Below, one piece after another: positions 61,256-64,000 of a DNA stretch of 64,000 nucleotides. Every line of letters starts with the position of its first letter. Position 1 is the stretch's first letter. The stretch comes from Bacteroidetes bacterium GWB2_32_14 (GTDB lineage: Bacteria > Bacteroidota > Bacteroidia > Bacteroidales > UBA12077). The stretch is from positions 128,977 to 192,976 of the forward strand of contig MENK01000014.1 in NCBI GenBank assembly GCA_001768235.1, given 5' to 3'. The notes under the pieces are model-generated. The model searched no databases. It saw only the letters and a program-made list of their open reading frames with translations, and was not told the origin of the DNA. Made by a program: the position numbers and the translations under genes.

Positions 61256-64000
61256 TTAAATCTGAACACCCATAAAGAGTACGTCATCAATTTGGTTAAG
61301 TTTTCCTTTCCATTCATTAAACGATTTGCTGATATAAGCCTGTTGTTCTTCCATTGTTTTATCGCAAACATCGGCCAGCATATTTTTTGTACGGTCGATT
61401 TTGAATTTTTTACCACGTGGCCCGCCAAACTGGTCGGTAAACCCGTCGGAGAACATGTATATAATGTCGCCCTTTTCGAGTTGGAACCCCGTGTTTTCAA
61501 ATTGTTTCTCGGCTTTTGCATCGCCTCCGATGGAAGCTTTGTTTCCCTTAACGTATTGTAACTTCTTGTTTTTGTACAATATAAGCGGACGCATTGCCGA
61601 AGCAAAACGCATGTAATGTGTTTTAATATCTATTTCGCAAACAATAATATCCATACCATCGTTAGCACGTTCTGCATCTATGTTTTGATTTAATGTTCCC
61701 TGCAAATCCTGGTCAAGTTTTTCGAGAACCTCTGACGGGGATTTAATTTCAGTGCGCAAACAAATATCCTTTATCAGGGTAGTTCCGATCATCGACATAA
61801 AAGCACCCGGAACACCATGACCGGTGGAATCGGCACAAACTATAATAAATTTATCGTCATTCACCCTGTCGTACCAGTAAAAGTCGCCACTGACGATATC
61901 GCGTGGCTGGAAATACACGAATGCTCCCGAAAAATACTTACTTATAGTATTTACAGAAGGCAGAATACTATGCTGAATGCGTTGGGCATAATTTATACTA
62001 TCTGTAATATCGCGGTTTTTGATTTCGAGAAGTTCTTTTTGTTCAACTACTTCTTTCGTTCGGGCAGTAAGTTCAGTTTCAAGATATTCCTGGAGGGCCT
62101 TTTGCTTACGTTCCCTGTTTTTAATGAATGCTATAATTAATCCTATTCCAAGAATAATCATTGATAAAATAAACCACCATGTTTTCCAAAATGGGGGATT
62201 TATAACTATTGGAACCTGAAATGGTTCTTCCACGCAATACCCGTCGGAATTGCATGCCTTAATCAGAAATGTATAATTACCATCTTCGATACGCGGGTAA
62301 AAAACCTCCCTGTTTTTAGTAATCTCCGACCATTCGAGATCGTACCCATCGAGTTTATATTGATATGTAACTCCCTGTGGATCGGAATAACTTAAACCTA
62401 CATAATCTATTTTTAATTTATAAATACCATATTTTAATTCAACGGGTTTAGTTATGTCGAAAGGATTATCTGAAAACAAAATACCGGATAAGTTTATTTT
62501 GGGTTTAATCGTGTTCTCTTTTTCTTTCGAACTGTCGTAGCGTATAACACCATTTGTTGTACCTATATAAACTATCCCCGACTCTTTCTTTAAAGCAGCA
62601 TTGTAATTGCAATCGCCCGCTATTCCAATTTCCTTTCCGTAGGTTTTTATCTCCAGGGTTTTAATGTTAATACTGCTTAACGACAACCTGTGCCCAACCC
62701 ATATTTTGCCTGCATTATCGGCAATTAAACTGTAACAGTAATTTGATTTCAAACCATTATCTGTAGAAAAATACTGAATAGTATCTTTTGAGAATTTAAA
62801 TACCCCGTCGCCATATGTTGATGCCCATAAATTGCCATCGCTATCTTCAGCAATTGATGTAAAATCGAGTTTTACATTCCCTGCAATTATAAATTTTAAC
62901 GTGTCGTTTAATACAAATATCCCATTGCTCTTTGTAGCAATCCAGGGATTTTTGTACGAATCGATAAAAACATACCTGATATCGTTGTGAGGCAAACCCT
63001 GGGTTGTATTAAAAATTTCTTTCGTGCCTGTTTTGATATTGTACCGGAACACCCCGTTTTTTGTAGCAACATATACCAGATCGTCAGTTCCTTTTATTGA
63101 GTTTATATTGTTTTCGAGCGAATTTGAAGAAAACGAATACCGTTGTATTGAATTTGTGGTTGTATTTAAATGATAAATACCTGCTTTTTCGGTACCTATC
63201 CACAAAATATTATTTTTATCAAGATATAATGAAACTATTTTCTCTTCGGGAAGGCCGTTTTTTTTATCGAAAACCCGTTTTTCATTCGTTTCTTTATCAA
63301 CTTTAACAATTACTTTTTCTCCACCAAGCCACATGCTTGATTGCGATTCTTCAAACGAGATTATGTTCCCGTTTAATTCGCGAATATCCTGAAATAAAAA
63401 TGTAAATGCCTCATCAATAGATAAAGCAACACCATTGCCATAGGTTGCAATCCAGAAGTTATTTTCCCAATCCTGGTAAACCTCCTTAATAAAATTGTTT
63501 GGTAATCCGTTTAACGTGGAGTAATGAATAAACTTACTAAACTGGTATTCGCCTTTTTTATCGGGGATAAGTTTTAATATTCCTTTACCAAATGTACTGA
63601 TCCACAGGTTATCGTCATGGTCTTCGAAAACAGATTGTACATTTTCGAACCCAAAATCAAATTTTTCTCCAACGTTTTCTATTTGGTACGACTCAAAACT
63701 ATCATCTTTAAAATTGAGCAAATAAAAACCCGAATCTTCGGTTCCTATCCAGAATGAATTCTCTTTTTTCCCTTTATTTATTGATTGAACAGAAATATAG
63801 GACAATTCGCTTACTGAAAGCACTTTCTCAATTTCTTTATTTTTTATTTTATATATATGCAATCCGTCACCTGTGCCGATTAAAAAATTTGAGTTCCCTG
63901 CATACTGGACAGAATATATTATTTTGCCCTTAAATACAGTAGTAAATGTGTCAATATCAAATTGTTTATTTACTCTCAGCAAGCCATTATTCTGAGAAAC
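61256..64000 (-). CDS. Two-component-type propeller sensor with SpoIIE/PP2C phosphatase output (5' truncated)
   Basis: The frame is open to base 64000, so the N-terminus is missing. The visible 914 residues contain many reg_prop/beta-propeller blades (ENVQSVFEDHDDNLWISTFGKG; SIAEDSDGNLWASTYGDGV), a Y_Y_Y domain near residue 540 (YQYKLDGYDLEWSEI), one membrane segment (WWFILSMIILGIGLIIAFI), a coiled coil and a PP2C/SpoIIE domain (SGDFYWYDR, ADSTGHGVPGAFMS, SDGFTDQFGG). It probably senses an extracellular ligand and signals by dephosphorylating an anti-sigma or anti-anti-sigma type protein. No sigma-factor partner lies in the window. Confidence 0.9.
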   Translation of the reverse strand, partial: VSQNNGLLRVNKQFDIDTFTTVFKGKIIYSVQYAGNSNFLIGTGDGLHIYKIKNKEIEKVLSVSELSYISVQSINKGKKENSFWIGTEDSGFYLLNFKDDSFESYQIENVGEKFDFGFENVQSVFEDHDDNLWISTFGKGILKLIPDKKGEYQFSKFIHYSTLNGLPNNFIKEVYQDWENNFWIATYGNGVALSIDEAFTFLFQDIRELNGNIISFEESQSSMWLGGEKVIVKVDKETNEKRVFDKKNGLPEEKIVSLYLDKNNILWIGTEKAGIYHLNTTTNSIQRYSFSSNSLENNINSIKGTDDLVYVATKNGVFRYNIKTGTKEIFNTTQGLPHNDIRYVFIDSYKNPWIATKSNGIFVLNDTLKFIIAGNVKLDFTSIAEDSDGNLWASTYGDGVFKFSKDTIQYFSTDNGLKSNYCYSLIADNAGKIWVGHRLSLSSINIKTLEIKTYGKEIGIAGDCNYNAALKKESGIVYIGTTNGVIRYDSSKEKENTIKPKINLSGILFSDNPFDITKPVELKYGIYKLKIDYVGLSYSDPQGVTYQYKLDGYDLEWSEITKNREVFYPRIEDGNYTFLIKACNSDGYCVEEPFQVPIVINPPFWKTWWFILSMIILGIGLIIAFIKNRERKQKALQEYLETELTARTKEVVEQKELLEIKNRDITDSINYAQRIQHSILPSVNTISKYFSGAFVYFQPRDIVSGDFYWYDRVNDDKFIIVCADSTGHGVPGAFMSMIGTTLIKDICLRTEIKSPSEVLEKLDQDLQGTLNQNIDAERANDGMDIIVCEIDIKTHYMRFASAMRPLILYKNKKLQYVKGNKASIGGDAKAEKQFENTGFQLEKGDIIYMFSDGFTDQFGGPRGKKFKIDRTKNMLADVCDKTMEEQQAYISKSFNEWKGKLNQIDDVLFMGVQI

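Overview
The window looks like a chromosomal piece of a Bacteroidota bacterium, most likely class Bacteroidia (a Marinilabiliales/Prolixibacteraceae-like lineage is an inference from gene content). Supporting signs are the low G+C, fused SecDF, a DUF5686 outer-membrane protein, GH92/GH2 lipoproteins, a FucP-type sugar porter, tRNA genes without encoded CCA, and repeated TAnnTTTG promoter elements upstream of genes.

Layout. 1-4.3 kb is the right end of an integrative element: a truncated SNF2-type helicase, an IbrA-like DUF3440 PAPS-reductase-family protein, an IbrB-like ParB protein, an XRE regulator and a tyrosine integrase abutting the 3' end of tRNA-Phe(GAA). 4.5-7.3 kb holds an M16 peptidase, an O-methyltransferase and a secreted DUF4384 protein. 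7.5-15.5 kb is a tight four-gene mannoside operon (GH2 beta-mannosidase, GH92 alpha-mannosidase, MFS sugar porter, ROK kinase), followed by tRNA-Leu(UAA) and tRNA-Gly(GCC). 15.8-26.7 kb is mostly core: mutS, a saccharopine dehydrogenase-like gene, trmN6, a TIGR02757 gene, lolD, tatA and secDF. 27-33.2 kb is an efflux locus (TolC, FtsX-type permease, HlyD adaptor). It has been remodelled: it holds the C-terminal remnant of a second permease, an AAA/DUF4143 ATPase cassette flanked by an 11-bp direct repeat, and a four-helix-bundle gene broken by an in-frame stop. 33.2-38.1 kb carries glmM, an rRNA pseudouridine synthase and a DUF5686 protein.

38.3-42.3 kb has a MarR regulator, a P-type ATPase and a methyltransferase. 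The same GTTAG-N6-CTAAC operator lies before marR and before the ATPase. 42.3-45 kb is an AT-rich accessory unit with an LRR-Roc-COR (ROCO) GTPase, a small overlapping partner gene and a large imperfect inverted repeat. 45-47.5 kb is a TetR-controlled ABC exporter, with ACCGAACGTTCGGT-type operators before both the regulator and the transporter. 47.6-53.1 kb has methyltransferases, small enzymes and membrane proteins. 53.3-56.2 kb is a second AT-rich accessory block of four unrecognised genes. 56.8-59.4 kb is the era / four-helix-bundle / der operon. The window ends with a lipoprotein, a hemerythrin-domain protein paired with a LuxR regulator lacking the phospho-acceptor Asp, and a truncated propeller/SpoIIE phosphatase sensor.

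The most interesting features are the IbrA/IbrB-helicase element, the ATPase cassette with its scar, the two operator-defined local regulons, the ROCO unit with shared boundary motifs, and the conserved-looking small gene between era and der. No CRISPR array, rRNA operon or complete transposase was seen. All functional names come from reading motifs by eye; no database search was possible.
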